Origin: Nannochloropsis salina CCMP1776
Taxonomy: Eukaryota > Sar > Eustigmatophyceae > Eustigmatales > Monodopsidaceae
Reading direction: 5' to 3'
NCBI GenBank assembly: GCA_004565275.1
Contig: SDOX01000001.1
Coordinates: 620,001-684,000, forward strand
Length of the DNA stretch: 64,000 bases
Below, one piece after another: positions 32,329 through 43,872 of this stretch (the stretch's first letter is position 1; each line of letters begins with the position of its first letter). Below the pieces are notes generated by a model, which searched no databases, was not told where the DNA came from, and worked only from the letters and a program-made list of their open reading frames with translations. The position numbers and the translations under genes are program-made.

Positions 32329-34134
32329 ATGGACACCGAAGGGAATGTTCGACATGCAAATGGAGAAGAAAAAGGTGTAGTCTCCGTGGGGATCCGGCAT
32401 ACGTTGGAATGGCATGTGGAAGCTTACATGGTGCCAGCAGGCAAGAAGGGAGAGTTTCGGAACATTTTGCAGGGAATAGCGGGTAAAACAGAAAGCGGAC
32501 AACTCACAGCGATCATGGGGCCCTCGGGTTGTGGCAAAACCACGTTGTTGGAGTGTATCTCCTTGCGAAACCGGCGCTTCGACGGTGCCGTGCACTTTGA
32601 CGGGAGAGCACCCGGAGGAGACGCCTTCACCGTGTCAGTACTTGTCCACCAGAAGGAATTGCTTTTCGGATTTATGACACCCCGAGAATATCTTACATTT
32701 CACGGTCTGGCCCGCATGGAGCATACCCACACGCGGGCCCAGATCGACCAACGCATCCAGGAAGTATTGTCGGATATGAAACTAGAAAAATGTGCCGATA
32801 CCTTAGTGGGCGGGACGGATCCCTTCTTCCAGAAGAAAGGTCTTTCTGGAGGTGAGAGAAAGCGCCTTGCCATCGCGTACGAGATGCTGCTCGCGCCCAG
32901 CATGATCTTTTTGGACGAACCCTCCTCAGGACTCGACTCCGTCATGTCCGAGTCCATTTTCCAGTCCTTGAAAGACCTGGCGGGCGGGGGTCGGATTGTG
33001 ATGGCCTCCGTTCATTGTCCCTCCTCCGAAGCATGCCAGCTCTTCAGCCATCTCATGCTCTTGACGTACGATGGCCGCGTTGCCTACCACGGACCCACCC
33101 TGCAGGGTATCGGGCATTTTTCTGCGCTCAAGTACTTTTGTCCCGAGCACTATAACCCTGCCGACTTCTATTTGAAGTTGATCTCGTTTACGCCGGGTGC
33201 GGAGGCGGAAGGAGAGGTACGACGCATGGATCTTTTGAACGACGCGTTTCAAAAGTCGGACATGCGGCTGATGAAGCCTTTGCCGACTGACAACAAGCAC
33301 CGGGGTCTGGCAGGTGTACATGGCATCAAGGCTAGCACATTCACCTTTCTCAAGCTTAACTTCTGGCGTGCGACACTACGGTTACGCCGGGACAAAACCT
33401 TCGTCGTCCTATGGGGGATCATCTCGTTCATCGTAGGGCTCCTACTGGGCATCATCTACCTCCAGCAAGCCCCTGCCTCGTGGAGGAACCTGCTTGGCCT
33501 GCTATTCTCCCTGGTCGTGGCCGACATCTTCATGGGATCTCTAGGGGTCATCATGCGCTTTCCGTCAGAATGGGCCATCATCGTGCGGGAGTGCTACTCG
33601 GGAGTGAACGCCGTGGGGCCCTACCTGTTCGCGTCGTTTTGGGGCATCCTGCCCATGGCGTACGGCCCCTTCCTGCTGGTGACGGTCATGTATTGGATGA
33701 CGGGAATGGACCCAAATTTCGTCGCTTACTTGAAATTTGCAGGTATTTACCTGAGCTTCGACATTGCCTGCTTGGAGCTAGGGCAGTTCGTGTCCTCCTT
33801 GTCTGGAAACCCCATGGTTGGCATGACCATCCTTCCCGCTTTCGTCGCTCCCATGATCATGTTTTCTGGCGTCCTGTACCAAAAAAGTACGGTTCCAGTC
33901 TGGCTTTCTTGGATGCATCACGTATCCCTCATCAACTATTCTTTTTCTGCCCTGATGGCGGAGCAAATTCATATTCTCCCCGAGAACCAAGCCAACCTTC
34001 TGGCGGCTTTCATCGATCTGAACAAGAACTCAGCCGGCCTTAACGTCCTATTTCTGTGGATAATGAGCGCATCATTGCTCCTGCTCACTTACTTTACATT
34101 GACTGTGCGCCTGAGGAATGCCACTGCCAGCTAG
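32329..34134 (+). CDS. ABCG-type half-transporter
   Basis: An intronless 601-residue protein starting at ATG 32329; a TTG seven codons upstream is less likely. The nucleotide-binding domain comes first, as in the ABCG/White family. It carries Walker A GPSGCGKTT at about 64-72, signature LSGGERKRL, Walker B MIFLDEP followed by SSGLDS, and the H-loop VMASVHCPSSE. A membrane domain fills roughly residues 345-598, with about six hydrophobic spans, for example WGIISFIVGLLLGIIYL and a final LLLLTYFTLTV. ABCG half-transporters dimerise and export sterols, waxes, long-chain lipids or drugs; plant members export cuticular lipids. Sharing an upstream region with a lipid-type PKS makes export of the PKS product an attractive role, but this is inferred from position. 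All ATPase motifs look intact. Confidence 0.93.
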   Translation: MDTEGNVRHANGEEKGVVSVGIRHTLEWHVEAYMVPAGKKGEFRNILQGIAGKTESGQLTAIMGPSGCGKTTLLECISLRNRRFDGAVHFDGRAPGGDAFTVSVLVHQKELLFGFMTPREYLTFHGLARMEHTHTRAQIDQRIQEVLSDMKLEKCADTLVGGTDPFFQKKGLSGGERKRLAIAYEMLLAPSMIFLDEPSSGLDSVMSESIFQSLKDLAGGGRIVMASVHCPSSEACQLFSHLMLLTYDGRVAYHGPTLQGIGHFSALKYFCPEHYNPADFYLKLISFTPGAEAEGEVRRMDLLNDAFQKSDMRLMKPLPTDNKHRGLAGVHGIKASTFTFLKLNFWRATLRLRRDKTFVVLWGIISFIVGLLLGIIYLQQAPASWRNLLGLLFSLVVADIFMGSLGVIMRFPSEWAIIVRECYSGVNAVGPYLFASFWGILPMAYGPFLLVTVMYWMTGMDPNFVAYLKFAGIYLSFDIACLELGQFVSSLSGNPMVGMTILPAFVAPMIMFSGVLYQKSTVPVWLSWMHHVSLINYSFSALMAEQIHILPENQANLLAAFIDLNKNSAGLNVLFLWIMSASLLLLTYFTLTVRLRNATAS

Positions 34135-34863
34135 ACTCGTGAACGTCGCTCAAGGTTGGGGTTAAAGGAACGACTGCTGGATGTATCGTTGATTGCTTTA
34201 CTACTACGGTCTAGTGAAGATTTTTCCGGGGGCCAGGAAGCTGTCTTTTTGTAATACAGAAAATACGTAGCCATGGACTCTGTAGGACTGTAATAGCCGT
34301 AATTGCCGCGAAACTTCGCTTTCGCTCTTTGTCTCCCTCCGCACATGCGACCGTGGAGAAGGTGCCTACTATGAAATGTGCCCTTCGAAAAAAGGCACAT
34401 GTCACAAACCGCCTAAGACGACTTGGCGAAGAGCCTGATATCTCTGGAAATTTTGGATAAAATGCGAGGAAAGCAAATACGTGTGAAATGCGTGCTAACG
34501 ATTGGATACATTCGCTCCTTGATCACGACGGTGCCTCCTACAAGGGCCGTATTTTTTTTTCCCGATAGCGCGAAATTCATCTCAATCATGAAGTCAAAGT
34601 TCAAAATCTCCACAACTTTCACTTTTCTCACTAGTTAAATAAACAACTTTTTTTCGTCACGTCGGTCTCAGCCGTTTCAAAACTTGCTGCCCGGAATACT
34701 TTCACGCGACCGACCGATTAAGTCATCTGATACGAGAGTACTTTTATCTTCTCTTTCTCCCTTCTTCATACAAATGAAGAATGCAGAAGTCAACAACAGG
34801 ATGTACCAATGTGCACCACGCCTTACATGTGGCTAGTGTTGTCTCGTTTAACATGTTACTGTG
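34135..34863. other. Convergent intergenic region
   Basis: About 730 bp between the 3' ends of the ABCG gene and the SNF2 gene. It is AT-rich, with a T9 run near 34551. No gene is seen. Confidence 0.5.
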
Positions 34864-37800
34864 CTACTGCTTCACTTTTCTCTTTCGCGACAGTTCCTTC
34901 GCCTTGACATCCCCCATTTGCTTCGTATCCATACTTTCCATAGGATAAATCGACTCCTCAGGAGCAGGCAGTGATTTGATATAGCTTTCGTTGTATTCTG
35001 CGCAATCGGCACTGCACAAGACGAAGGCGGTATGCTGGGCTTCGGGGTAGCCCAATGCCTCAAATCTCGGATTATGTGCGACGATAGAAGCTTGTTCCGG
35101 TTTGTGATCGTAACAGAACGAGCTGGGACACGCGATGCACCGGAAGATGACACCCCCTGCCGCCGAGGCGTTCCGGTCGCAGTCGCCACAACGATGCTGG
35201 GGGCAGATCCAATGAGCGGGAAGATCCTTGCTCTTTCCCATGCCCAGACAGGCAAAGTGATAAGCAGAGGGACAATGCGAGCACGTGACAATTTCTCCTC
35301 CATCCCAGCAATTCGCGCACTGATCATCGTGAAAGTAATCTCGCCCTGCCGTCAACACGAAGCGCTTTTTGTCCTGGAAGGCCACTGCGCTCCCTTTACC
35401 TTTCAACTCTCGGTTGAACACGGATGACTCTCCCTCTGCGAGGTCATAAAAGTTCTCTTTGAGTATCGGTACGGAAGAACCGTACCCCGACGCTTGGCCA
35501 TCTACCATGGTGATCCGCTGCAGGCGATTTCTCTTCTCCTTCTGCGTCGCCCATTCCGCCGAGATGTCTCGTAAGGAAGTGATTGGGCGAGAGATTTCGT
35601 CGTACGTCACGCCTTGCAAGACGCGCGTGCTGGTCAGCTCCTTGGTTGCATCGAATGTAGCAGCATCTTTCTTCGCACTCGTTATCTGAAGACTACCAGT
35701 TTTTTTCCGAAGCGGCCCCCCCACATCGAGGATGTCCTCGTCCCTGCTACCCGCCAGCCCCCGGGTTCGATCAATTAGGGCATCCATGCTCTCATCGTCC
35801 AGCAATTGATTCCCAACCAAATTCGCCACCGCGTCCCCTCCAAATGTAAGGTGACCAATAATGCTGGATGCATCCAAATCGTCCGGGAGCGAGTCCCCGT
35901 GCTCCTGGCATCCGTCTTTTTCCTCCATACCCCTTGCACTCTTGCTTGCTACTACCAGCTTGCCCGCCAGTGAGTCCCGGTTGACGTGCTCGGCGAGGTA
36001 GAGCTTCTTTTCGGCATGCTCCAGGACGCGCTCCTCAATAGTCCCGTGAGAAACGAGGCGATAAACATGCACGACCTTCGTCTGCCCGATCCGATGGACT
36101 CGTGCCATGGCCTGAAGGTCCGGCTGATGGGGATGGGAGAAAGCGAAGTGCATCCAAGGGTGAGTACGTGTCCCAAAGCGCAATACTTCAATATTCTCAA
36201 TCTTATCCACCTGCGGAAAAAATAACTTAATTTTACCTGAGGGTTCCAGTCAGAGTCGAATAAAATCACTGTATCAGCCGTCTGTAAATTCACTCCCAGG
36301 CCTCCGGCCCGCGTCGTCATCAAGAATGCAAATAGGGGGCTGTCCGGGGCATTAAATGCATCAATATTGATGATTCGACGAATGCGATTGGTGTGTCCGT
36401 CCAGCCTTGTGTAACGATACCCTCGCCCACGCAGAAAATCATCCAAGATGTCTAGCACGTGCCTCCACTGCGAAAAGATAACACAGCGGTGTCCATTCCG
36501 ATGCAATTTTGCGAGCAAGCGATCAAGCGTCTGCAGTTTTCCAGATGCCTCCACCAACTCATCAATGCTCGCTTCTGTGTCTCCCTCTGCACCGCGGAAT
36601 AAAAACGGGTGAGACGACGCCTTTCGGAGCTGCATCATCAACATTTGTAAGCGTTTCCAGTCTGTCGAATTGGCCGCACGGTGCGTTGTCTCCTTTTGTT
36701 GAGTGGTAGCGTCCAAACGAGCCACCACGTCCAAATCCTTGAGCAAGAGAAGCTTATAGTAAAATAGCTGCATGTCGGACAGAGGGCAGTAGACTTTCGT
36801 CTCAACACGGGGGGGCAGGCCCTTCTCAGCCTCCACCTTGAGCCGTCGAAGCATGAAGACTTTCAGGAGGGTATGCGCCTTTCGCAACCGCCCCTCGTCC
36901 ACGGCCTGATGCACCCAGTCGAAGCTCCCGTCGAAGATGTTCCTCGAGTCCTCGTCGAAAACATCCGGTAATAGGAAATTCATCAAGGCCCAGAGCTCGT
37001 GGAGGTTGTTCTGGAGGGGGGTGCCCGTCAGCAGGAGGGTGCCCCCGCGATGGATCTTGCGTACGGCCTGAGATATTCCTGTCATTTCCGACTTGAGCAT
37101 GTGCCCTTCGTCCAGCACGAGGGTCGACCAATGGATGCTGTGGATTAGGGCGTGCCGGCAGACCGGGTTCTTAACCATGTCGTAGGTTGTCACACACACG
37201 TCGTAGTCCCCGCGGGGCAGCATTTCTTTGCATTGCCGCTTCCGTTCCTCGATATTCGACGTGTGGAGCTGCACGACCCGTAGCTGTGGGCACCAGCGTC
37301 TTGCCTCCTGCATCCAGCTGGATATCACTGAGAGAGGGCACACCACCAGGGCCGCACCCTCTATGCCCTGCTCAAAGCGAAGGTGTGCGAGGAAGGCTAA
37401 GGTTTGAAGGGTCTTGCCTAAGCCCATTTCATCCCCCAGGATCATGGGCACGCCGTGATAGTGCCGGTCAATCAAAAAATTGAGTCCCTTCAATTGATAC
37501 TCGCGGAGGCGCGTGCCCACAATGGAGGCCGGCTGTCGGCTCAGGACAGGTGCGCCTTCCTCGGCTCGAGCCCCTTCCTCTCTTTCAGCTCCAGGACTTG
37601 GACTAGACTTTCCTTGTAGATGCATCCGCTTGTCTGCAGCGTGCATGATACGTATCGCAACCCTGTCGCTGACGAAAGGGCGCAAGGCCTCGAGGTGGCG
37701 ACGAAGGAAAGGATCGCGGCGGGCGTCAGTAACAGCCTTCTGAGCGAGCACCTGTGCGTTCCGATCCTGCAAGAACTTTGTCATTTGATTGACCACACGA

Positions 37801-38354
37801 GAACGGGTGACTGACCCTTTCTTTTTCACCGGCAAATGTGTAGGAGAAGGTCTGCTGTGGGCAACGTGTAAGGCAGTGTCATAGACGTAGCGTTCACCTT
37901 TGACGGCATAAGTGTTCGCTTTTTTGACTTGAAATCCTTGAATGGTGACTGTCACCTGCTTGACCTTCCGTTTCCCACGGCCGTACTCCTCCTCTGGTTC
38001 TGATTCAACATTTTCGTCTGAAACCTCCTCCGCGGGGCTCCCGGTCTTGCGAGAATGCGTCGCTTCTACGAAGTCTGGTGATTGCTTTATGTTCCTCTTG
38101 CGATCTAAAGTAATGATTTCAATGTCTACATCACTGCAATTCTTCTCGTTAAGGATCTTGACATCATCGCATCCCTTTCGACTCTCCGATTTGATGTAGC
38201 CATCATCGCTCTCGCCACTCGACGCACTAGAATCAACTATGATGATCGACGGTGTAGACGACGACACAGCACGATCGATATTCGCTGCTGTATTTTTTGG
38301 GATAGGGCAAGTGCCTACGGGGGTTGAGGACGATGGTACTCTCTTTTGCCCCAT
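34864..38354 (-). CDS. SNF2-family chromatin-remodelling ATPase with C-terminal PHD finger
   Basis: Two exons, 38354-36237 and 36123-34864, give 1125 residues. The 113-bp intron (GTAAAA...CATCAG) rejoins SDWNPQ to [14 protein letters not shown]. The start is the first ATG, MGQKRV. Residues 1-270 are disordered, Ser-rich and acidic. The helicase core carries motif [10 protein letters not shown] (307-315), [31 protein letters not shown] and VI in HRIGQ. A PHD finger lies at about 975-1016 (CANC, CSHC, HFAC, CPQH). A second Cys/His cluster follows at about 1018-1047. SNF2 enzymes slide or evict nucleosomes using ATP, and PHD fingers usually read histone H3 tails. No chromodomain, bromodomain or SANT/SLIDE is evident, so the subfamily is open; the core looks ISWI/CHD-like. 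It lies inside the lipid-gene neighbourhood, probably by chance. Confidence 0.9.
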
Positions 38355-39200
38355 GGTACATGGAACGACAACGGACGGGCTTTTCTGTGATGACAATGAT
38401 GATGAAACAAGAAGGGGCGGCGAAATGAGTAATTTTTGATCAACTTTGCAAGAAAAATTGAAACGAGCCGAGCACTGGGTGCTTTCATATTGACTGTATT
38501 GAAGTGTGCATTCTTTGCATGCCTGCCGTCCTGTCCAGGTGTCACGTGGAAGCACTCGTGCTGATCGTGACTAAGCCGACCAGCACGCACCGTCACCCAT
38601 CTATTATTCTTTGTTCCATGACAGACAAATGGAGAGCGCACAGCGTATGAGTGCTCTTCAAGGGCGACTTGTGAAATCAAGAAGGCCATGTTCACGCCGG
38701 TGACACTGCCCTTCCTATGCTCTACATTTCGTGCATCCAAATCAGGGTCCTTGCCGAACCGAGGCGGCTGCCACGCACTTGTGTTCCTCGTCGGTTAACC
38801 TCCCCACCCCAGCAAGCAACCTCCTCCCTCCATTTGCCTTTGCCAAGCCCCACCCCTAAAATAAAAACGTCCCGGCATCATGAGCACGAGTTTGTACCGA
38901 ATTCTGACCGATGACTTATTTTTCTTCCTGTATCGTCTTCCTTTTTATATCAGTTGCTTCCATACACAGGTGCCGAAGCGCGATATTGTATGAAACATTC
39001 AAACTTTTCTTTTATTTATCATTCACGCAGTGCTAAAGCATCTGACGAAATTTACATGGAATTGATTTTGATGCTTACTTTCAGCGATATGCAAAACGTT
39101 TTCACACACGCTCATACACATTGACTGACGTAATTCAGGAATTTGTTTTCAGAAGTCCCATTCAAACATGCGACGGCAGAACTATTGCGCTTTAGCTCTT
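38355..39200. other. Intergenic upstream of the SNF2 gene
   Basis: About 850 bp between the SNF2 start and the stop of the first tandem SDR gene. The frame of the SNF2 protein stays open upstream to about 38555, but without an ATG. No other gene is seen. Confidence 0.45.
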
Positions 39201-40979
39201 TTACTCACGATAAATCGCCGCAGCGGGAAGCATCTTGGAAAAGGGTGCGGCATCCTCCAAATTATTCATGATCCTGTTCCGGAGCAAGTGAAAACGTGAA
39301 AAGGACGTCTAGCTGTACAACCCAATTACTCCAGCTTTCCCAGTGATACGTCGTATTTCATTATGAGGAAGCCAGTTCATACAAGAGTGTTTGCGTTGAC
39401 TTACCTCCGCGGGAGGGCCAAGAACGGCATGTTGACGAAGCGAGCATCCAAACCCACAATGTACTGGGGGCGATAGCGCTCTGCCGTGACGGCCCACAGC
39501 ATCACCCGACCAACGTTCTCGGGCTGTCAAAGGATGGTTTGCGTCTCGTAATGAGTGTTATTCTCCTAGAATTCTTTAATGTATTGTCTTCGTGTCCGTT
39601 ACCTTCCACGTAAACCATTGACGGCCTGTGTACGCCTCCTCCGCGGCCTCCACCACATAGGGCTCCCCGTAGTCTTCCTGGACCGCGGGGGGCGCCGCTC
39701 GGAAGACAGCAAGGAGCTTCTCCTTGGGCGGCAAGGCACACCGGGTATCGTGCCAGGATGGGTTGACGACCGTGACCTGGATATTGAAATGCCGCATTTC
39801 CTGGCGGAGGGAGTTGGACCAGGCCTCGGCCGCGTGTTTCGAGGCGCTGTAGCCTGTGGGAAGGAGAGATGCGGACCGAAAGGTAGGGCATGGGGCAGAA
39901 AAAGCGAGGAATAAGTTTAACCATCAGACAAAGGATAACGGTGCGTGTCTGCAACACTACGCCCATCGATCGTCCAGGGACAGGAGTCTTACCGCCTTTC
40001 AAGGGGAGGCCGGGCAAGAGCCCGCTGGTCGAGTTGATGTTGATGATGCGGGCAGCTGCTGACCCCCCCCGGCCGTACCGTTTCAGCAGGGGCAACGCGG
40101 CTTTAGTCACCCGGATGGGGCCGTAGTAGTTCACATCCATGTGGCTTTGAGTCGTGTGTATGTGTGTATGTGCAAGGATATTATTATTTATCATAACTTT
40201 GTCTTGGCAAACAAAGCTTATGTACGCACGAGCTCTTGATACCTACACTTTAAAGTAGTCAAGGCTGCACCAATCGGTGGTGCCGTAATGCTCAAAGCCT
40301 GTGTCCAAAATTGACAGTTAAAGAATATAAGTGCGCTTCAGCGCAGAATCACTTTCATCCGCCCACGCCTGCTCGTGCTTCCTACCTGCGTTGTTCACAA
40401 GGGCGTACAAGCCCTCCTCAGGGTTCTCCCCATCCACCGTCGCGAATGCCGCACGTACTTGCTCCTCGTTCGTCACGTCAAGGATAAGGCCCTTCACGTT
40501 GGGGTTGTTTGAAAAAGGCGCCATGTCTGCCTCTCTGCGGACACAGGCATAGACCTTGGAACCAGTGGAATGTTACGAACAAATCAATGCAAGCCAAGAG
40601 AGGACAGATAGCATTACTTTATGAAGCCTATGTATATCGCGCATCAGAATACGCTTTCCATCACGCTTACCTTCCAACCCCGTGCTGCCAGGGCCATGGT
40701 AAGGTCCAAACCAAAACCAGAGCTACAGCCGGTGATGAGCACAGGCCCGCAGGGCTTACGAAATCCCTTGGCCGTGAAGAGATCGTACAGGCCAAAACCA
40801 AGCAAAGTAAAAAAAGCCACCACGGGAATGAAGAGCCAAAATCCAAGCCAGTACAAGTAATATGTGATAATGTACACATATATGTTGCTGTGCAGAAAAT
40901 TATTTAGCCGGCTTAGGAGCGGTTCATCCTTCTCCTCAGGCTTTGAGAGTGCCGAAGGAATGTCAACAGTGGTAGACAT
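39201..40979 (-). CDS. SDR9C-like short-chain dehydrogenase, seven exons
   Basis: Exons on the minus strand: 40979-40671, 40554-40386, 40298-40247, 40144-39993, 39853-39603, 39523-39405 and 39273-39201. All joins are GT...AG and keep phase, giving 374 residues. The start is set by alignment with the 12-kb paralogue; an in-frame ATG at 41042 would add 21 residues. An N-terminal hydrophobic anchor lies at about residues 38-66 (YYLYWLGFWLFIPVVAFF). TGCSSGFG follows at about 83-90, then NNAG, NINSTSG with the catalytic Ser, and YSASK. The end LPRRIMNNLEDAAPFSKMLP parallels the paralogues. All catalytic residues are present, so it should be an active NAD(P)-dependent membrane oxidoreductase of the retinol/hydroxysteroid dehydrogenase type. 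It is tandem with the next SDR on the same strand, with 758 bp between them. Confidence 0.9.
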
Positions 40980-41737
40980 TATTTCAACCTGTCCAATCGT
41001 GTGATTTTCAGAAATGTTTCTTCGTACACGAGACTTTCTCATGAAGGTTGTAAGTTGCGGTTTTTGTGCGAAGGAACAGCCACGCTAACGCTGCTTCCTC
41101 TTTGAAGTTTGACAAAGTGCGACATCAGTCATTTCAACAAAATAGTACCTGTCATAATTTAATCTATTACATGCATACTACTGCTGTTTAAAATTTCAAT
41201 AGATGAACTACACATAATTCTCGACTTTAGCTGGTACCCCGATGTCGCTCGCTCCTCGACCTCCCCCCGCTCAGGGCGCTGGAGATATTGCACGAGACTT
41301 GTATTTTTTATTTATTTTTTTGAATATTTAAGTATTCGGCCACGAAAATGTCAAGAATTCGTCCTGTCACCAGAAGAATGGATGCATGGCCTTTTAGAGT
41401 CGTGCACACTTAAAAGAATAATCTACACAGATAAATTCCGGCACCCGCTACTTTTCAAAAAGCAGAAATGAAAACTTCGTCGATTATGAGTGCAGTCCTC
41501 CTACATGCAAGTTTTATAGCATCGTTAAAGGACGTAGTCACCAATTAAAACATAAAAATGCCAAGAAAACGCAACCTAGCGACTTCGATAAAGCGCGTGG
41601 TAACTGCGGGTCTCTAAAATAACATTACCTTCAACACAAGGTATGATTTGCTTTCATCTATAATATTGGTTCATATTTCTGTGATGCATGTCCTTACATA
41701 ATTATTTTTTCCCTACTTTGGTTGCGCTTTTGTGGCC
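40980..41737. other. Intergenic between the tandem SDR genes
   Basis: About 760 bp, AT-rich, with a T-rich run near 41310-41330. No gene is seen. It holds the promoter of the downstream SDR and the 3' UTR of the upstream one. Confidence 0.5.
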
Positions 41738-43872
41738 CTATATATTTTCACCAGCTGGTTGTGATGAGGAGTGGTGGGGGACCTGCAATTCCAAGGCTCG
41801 CGGCTTTACGTCCTTGAAACGCGTTCCCCAGCTGAAGATCGTGTTGTACAGCCTGCTCGGTGGCGTCGGATGTGTATATTAATAGGTCATCAACTTAATT
41901 TGTTAGGATTATCTCACTTGAAAATTTTTACCTGCGCGGCAGAAGCAGGAGCGGGGACATGAGGAAACGGCCATCGATACCCACAACGACGTAAGGGCGC
42001 AACTTCTCCGCCGTCACCGCGTGGACCAGGGCATGAGTCACATTTTCCGCTTTCCACATGATGGGATTCCTAGCATGTGGGAGAAGGACACGAGGACGAG
42101 CAACGAATACAGAAATAGGATGCGTTTCCGAATGAATAAACTTTATTCGTATTCCGCGAGTGGAAAAAATATGCGATGCTGCTCCCGCCAATCCTTCCAC
42201 GACATACCGCAACGCCTTACTGCTCTCCATCACTTTGTTGTAGTACTGTCGTCCGTATTCCTCCTGCAAAGGAAGCATCAAATGAATGAATAATGACACG
42301 GAAACAAAACTCCGGCGCAACCGCAAGATCGCAAGGGATTCTCAGAGTCCCCCGTTTCCAGCCCCCCCCCCCCCCCAAAAAAAGGAAAGGCTCACGCCAA
42401 CGAACCTGCACTCTCAAAGGGAGGCGGGCGAAGACATCGTGCTGGAAGTAGTCGATGTCGATCTCATGCCAGCATGGACACACGGTGGCCGCCTCGATGC
42501 CCCACACGTTTGCCTCAAACGTCAAGGAGCTCATCCACGCGTCGCACGCATGCTTGGCCACGGCGTAACCTGGTAGGAAGACACACAGAGATTGGTTTCA
42601 GCGCCAAATATAAAAACAATCGCATAGATCCATAACCAAGTCCATCGGGAGAAAGATGGGGTAGAAAGGTTTCGAGCATAACAATCCATCGACCCGTCCT
42701 TCTTTCCCCGACGTACACGAAGCATTGGGCTGCCCTGGGACTATTCCGGCATTAGAGTTCAACGTCACGATGCGGGGCTTGTATCTCGAAGCTTGACGAG
42801 TATATTTCTGTGGCGACATGCCGAAAAAAGAGAATGCGAAGAGAAGGTAAGAGGCAATGTCTATAAGCTTGCTCTCTGAGGAGAGATCATGCTGCTCCAT
42901 CGCGCACACGTAGGGTCCCTTTTGTACTAAGAAGGGGTACTTTAATTTTAAATATTGCATTGAAGAAACACACCCCTCTTCCTCAATCTGGCATGGACGG
43001 GCGACACGTCTCACCTTCAATAAAGGCAGGAAAGCCTTGGTAGCACGAATGAATGCGTAAAGATTCACCTCCATGTGCCTGAGAATGTCAAAGAGGTAAA
43101 GTTGTGCAGTAAACGTCAGATGTGGTCTCGTTGGCTTCTCGTGACTCCCACCAAACGCGAGGGGAATTGATGAAGGGACGAAGAGTAGCTTCTGGAAGCT
43201 ATTCGGGAGACGAAGATGACGTACATTTTGTAGTTGTCAATGGTCATCCACTCCACCAGTCCGTCTTTCCCTACCACGGTGTTGTTGTTGTTATTGACCA
43301 GGGCGTAAAGCCCCTCTGGGTATTGGGCAGCCAGTAACTCGGCGCATGTCTGAATCTCGTCGTCATTGCTCAGGTCCAGCTTGATTGGATCGATATTCAT
43401 GGAGCCTTTGGCAGGCTCTTTGTAATTTTTGACTCCTGCATCGGTCGAGCAAGCAGCAATCACCTGAGATGAGGATAGAAGAGGGGAAACCATGGGAGCT
43501 CTATTTTCAAAGACTTCCTTTCCGAAATGCCTCTTGCGGCCGCACCTTCCAATGTCGTTCAGCTAGTGCCAGAGCTAAAGCCTTGCCGAAGCCTGTGTCA
43601 CACCCTGTGACCAGCACGGGGCCACACGGCTGACGATAGCCTCTCGCGGTAATGAGGTCGTATACAGCCAGCAGAAGCGTACCGAGAAGTATGACTGGGG
43701 GCATAAACACCCAAAAGCCAAGCCAGAACCCATAAAAGACAAAGTCCGTGATGTAATCGCGGTGGATGAAATCGTTCAATTTGCTGATAATGCTTTGTCG
43801 CGTCGGTCGAGGCCTGGTTGAGGGTAGCGACGTCGAAACACGCGTCCCCCCTGAGTCGTCTGAAGTAAGCAT
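41738..43872 (-). CDS. SDR9C-like short-chain dehydrogenase, eight exons, NNAG motif replaced
   Basis: Exons on the minus strand: 43872-43546, 43463-43225, 43078-43015, 42807-42717, 42569-42406, 42263-42208, 42069-41932 and 41852-41738. They join in phase to 397 residues that align with the other two SDRs throughout. An N-terminal anchor lies at about residues 42-70 (FVFYGFWLGFWVFMPPVILL). TGCDTGFG, a catalytic Ser in TLNSNAG and the YAVAK Tyr/Lys pair are present. The usual NNAG motif is replaced by NNNNNTVVGK, encoded by an AAC repeat. That is odd, because the motif supports the central sheet and active site. The protein may be altered in activity. The intron at 42207-42070 is 138 bp and has no stop in frame. 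An upstream in-frame ATG at 43968 is not supported by alignment. Confidence 0.86.
42362..42383. repeat. Homopolymer tract C15A7 inside an SDR intron
   Basis: Fifteen C followed by seven A on the plus strand. On the sense strand this is T7G15, in the fifth intron of the eight-exon SDR gene. The exact length could be a sequencing artefact. Confidence 0.7.
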
